From Bdellovibrionales bacterium (lineage in GTDB: Bacteria; Myxococcota; XYA12-FULL-58-9; SYDY01), in the NCBI GenBank assembly GCA_005801425.1, contig SYDY01000078.1, positions 1 to 14,781 of the forward strand: a stretch of DNA of 14,781 bases, given 5' to 3'. A model generated the notes under the pieces. The model was not told the origin of the DNA and did not search any database. It worked only from the letters and a program-made list of their open reading frames with translations. Positions 14,185 through 14,781 of the stretch are shown piece after piece. The translations under genes were made by a program, and so were the position numbers. Every line of letters begins with the position of its first letter. Position 1 is the first letter of the stretch.

Positions 14185-14781
14185 ATGCCTCGTTGCCGAT
14201 TGCTTTTACGCTTTCTCCTTGCGTGCATTGCGCTTTCTGGATGTGAATCAGCAAACGAAGACCCCCGATGTGGCGATGGAATAAAAAACAGGGTCGAAGA
14301 AGCATGCGACGACGGTAACAGCACGACAGAATCGGCATGTGCCTATGGCGCTCAGACGTGCACCGCTTGTAATGTAAAATTGCACGGATGTTTTGACGCT
14401 TACGGGTCCTTATTGCGGTGATGCTTTGACATCCAACAACGAAATCTGCGACGACGGCAATAATACCTCAGAATCGACATGTGCCTATGGCACTCCTACC
14501 TGCTCTTTCTGCAATGCTGATTGTACGGGTGTTTTGGCGCTTATGGGTCCTTATTGCGGTGATGCTGTGACATCTAGTGAGGAAGAATGCGACGACGGTA
14601 ACAACACGACAGAATTGGCATGTGCCTATGGCGCTCAGACGTGCACCGCTTGTAATGCAAATTGCACGGATGTTTTGACGCTTACGGGTCCTTATTGCGG
14701 TGATGCTTTGACATCCAACAACGAAATCTGCGACGACGGCAATAATACCTCAGAATCGACATGTGCCTATGGCACTCCTAC
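14185..14781 (+). CDS. Cysteine-rich repeat lipoprotein (DUF4215/Myxococcus Cys-rich repeat), frameshifted and 3'-truncated
   Basis: From the ATG at 14185 a clear lipoprotein signal (CRLLLRFLLACIALSGC, lipobox LSGC, C20) leads into CGDGIKNRVEEACDDGN, the start of a Myxococcus-type Cys-rich repeat. After TCTACN the frame breaks: the first unit has AATGTAAAATTGC (14371-14383) where a later unit has AATGCAAATTGC, one A more, and the original frame stops at 14421. The downstream frame stays open to the window end with units such as CGDAVTSSEEECDDGNNTTE. The intact gene would encode a long surface protein with 47-residue repeats. Either the gene is broken, the A run is phase-variable, or this is a read/assembly error in a repeat. 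A GTG at 14161 is an alternative start. Neither start has a visible ribosome site. Confidence 0.75.
14264..14781 (+). repeat. 141-bp tandem repeats in a 282-bp higher-order array
   Basis: GGTCCTTATTGCGGTGATGC starts at 14405, 14546 and 14687, exactly 141 bases (47 codons) apart. Two unit types alternate: SNNEICDDGNNTSEST... and SSEEECDDGNNTTELA.... Bases 14341-14498 are repeated at 14624-14781 with one substitution and one extra A, so the 282-bp pair was duplicated recently. The array runs off the window. Confidence 0.92.

Noticed and set aside
14264-14781. CRISPR or non-coding satellite explanation for the tandem array
   Set aside because: The period is 141 bp without unique spacers, and the units translate to Cys-patterned CDDGN repeats with conserved frame, so it is a coding repeat.

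Overview
The window reads as chromosomal DNA of a myxobacterium-like organism (Myxococcota or a neighbouring former delta-proteobacterial group) with roughly half G+C by eye. The basis is protein content, not a phylogenetic marker: a MYXO-CTERM-like anchored protein next to an outer-membrane beta-barrel, an IgGFc-binding-type lipoprotein, a thrombospondin-type-3/beta-helix lipoprotein and a Myxococcus-type cysteine-rich repeat protein, interspersed with ordinary housekeeping genes. I see no phage, insertion sequence, CRISPR array, tRNA or rRNA. No gene-free stretch exceeds 300 bases; the longest is 5592-5769.

Left part (1-3284, plus strand): the 3' half of groEL ends in a strong intrinsic terminator. 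A thioredoxin-like [2Fe-2S] ferredoxin gene starts right behind it, followed by acyl carrier protein, rpiB and glyA. The last three are tightly packed with overlapping stop/start codons. A weaker terminator follows glyA. A 740-residue lipoprotein (3369-5591, plus) then stands alone.

Middle (5592-10840, minus strand): reading leftward come asd, a small secreted cysteine-containing protein, a metzincin-type zinc protease lipoprotein, a 15-bp inverted repeat, the MYXO-CTERM-like anchored protein, the beta-barrel and truA. Four of these five genes downstream of asd encode exported products, so this looks like an envelope or secretion operon with truA as its tail gene. asd and the divergent IgGFc-binding gene seem to share one -35 region, and both may be transcribed without a leader.

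Right part (10908-14781, plus): the IgGFc-binding lipoprotein, an 84-bp REPIN-like element (two inverted palindromes, each with a GTAG foot), a MepM-type M23 murein endopeptidase whose C-terminus runs into another palindrome of the same type, and the start of a cysteine-rich repeat lipoprotein. That last gene carries a one-base frameshift in its first repeat and continues off the window in a 141-bp/282-bp tandem repeat array.

No clear undescribed multi-gene system is proven here. The best leads are the exported-protein operon, the palindromic repeat elements (one supplying coding sequence), the back-to-back leaderless promoter pair and the frameshifted repeat array.
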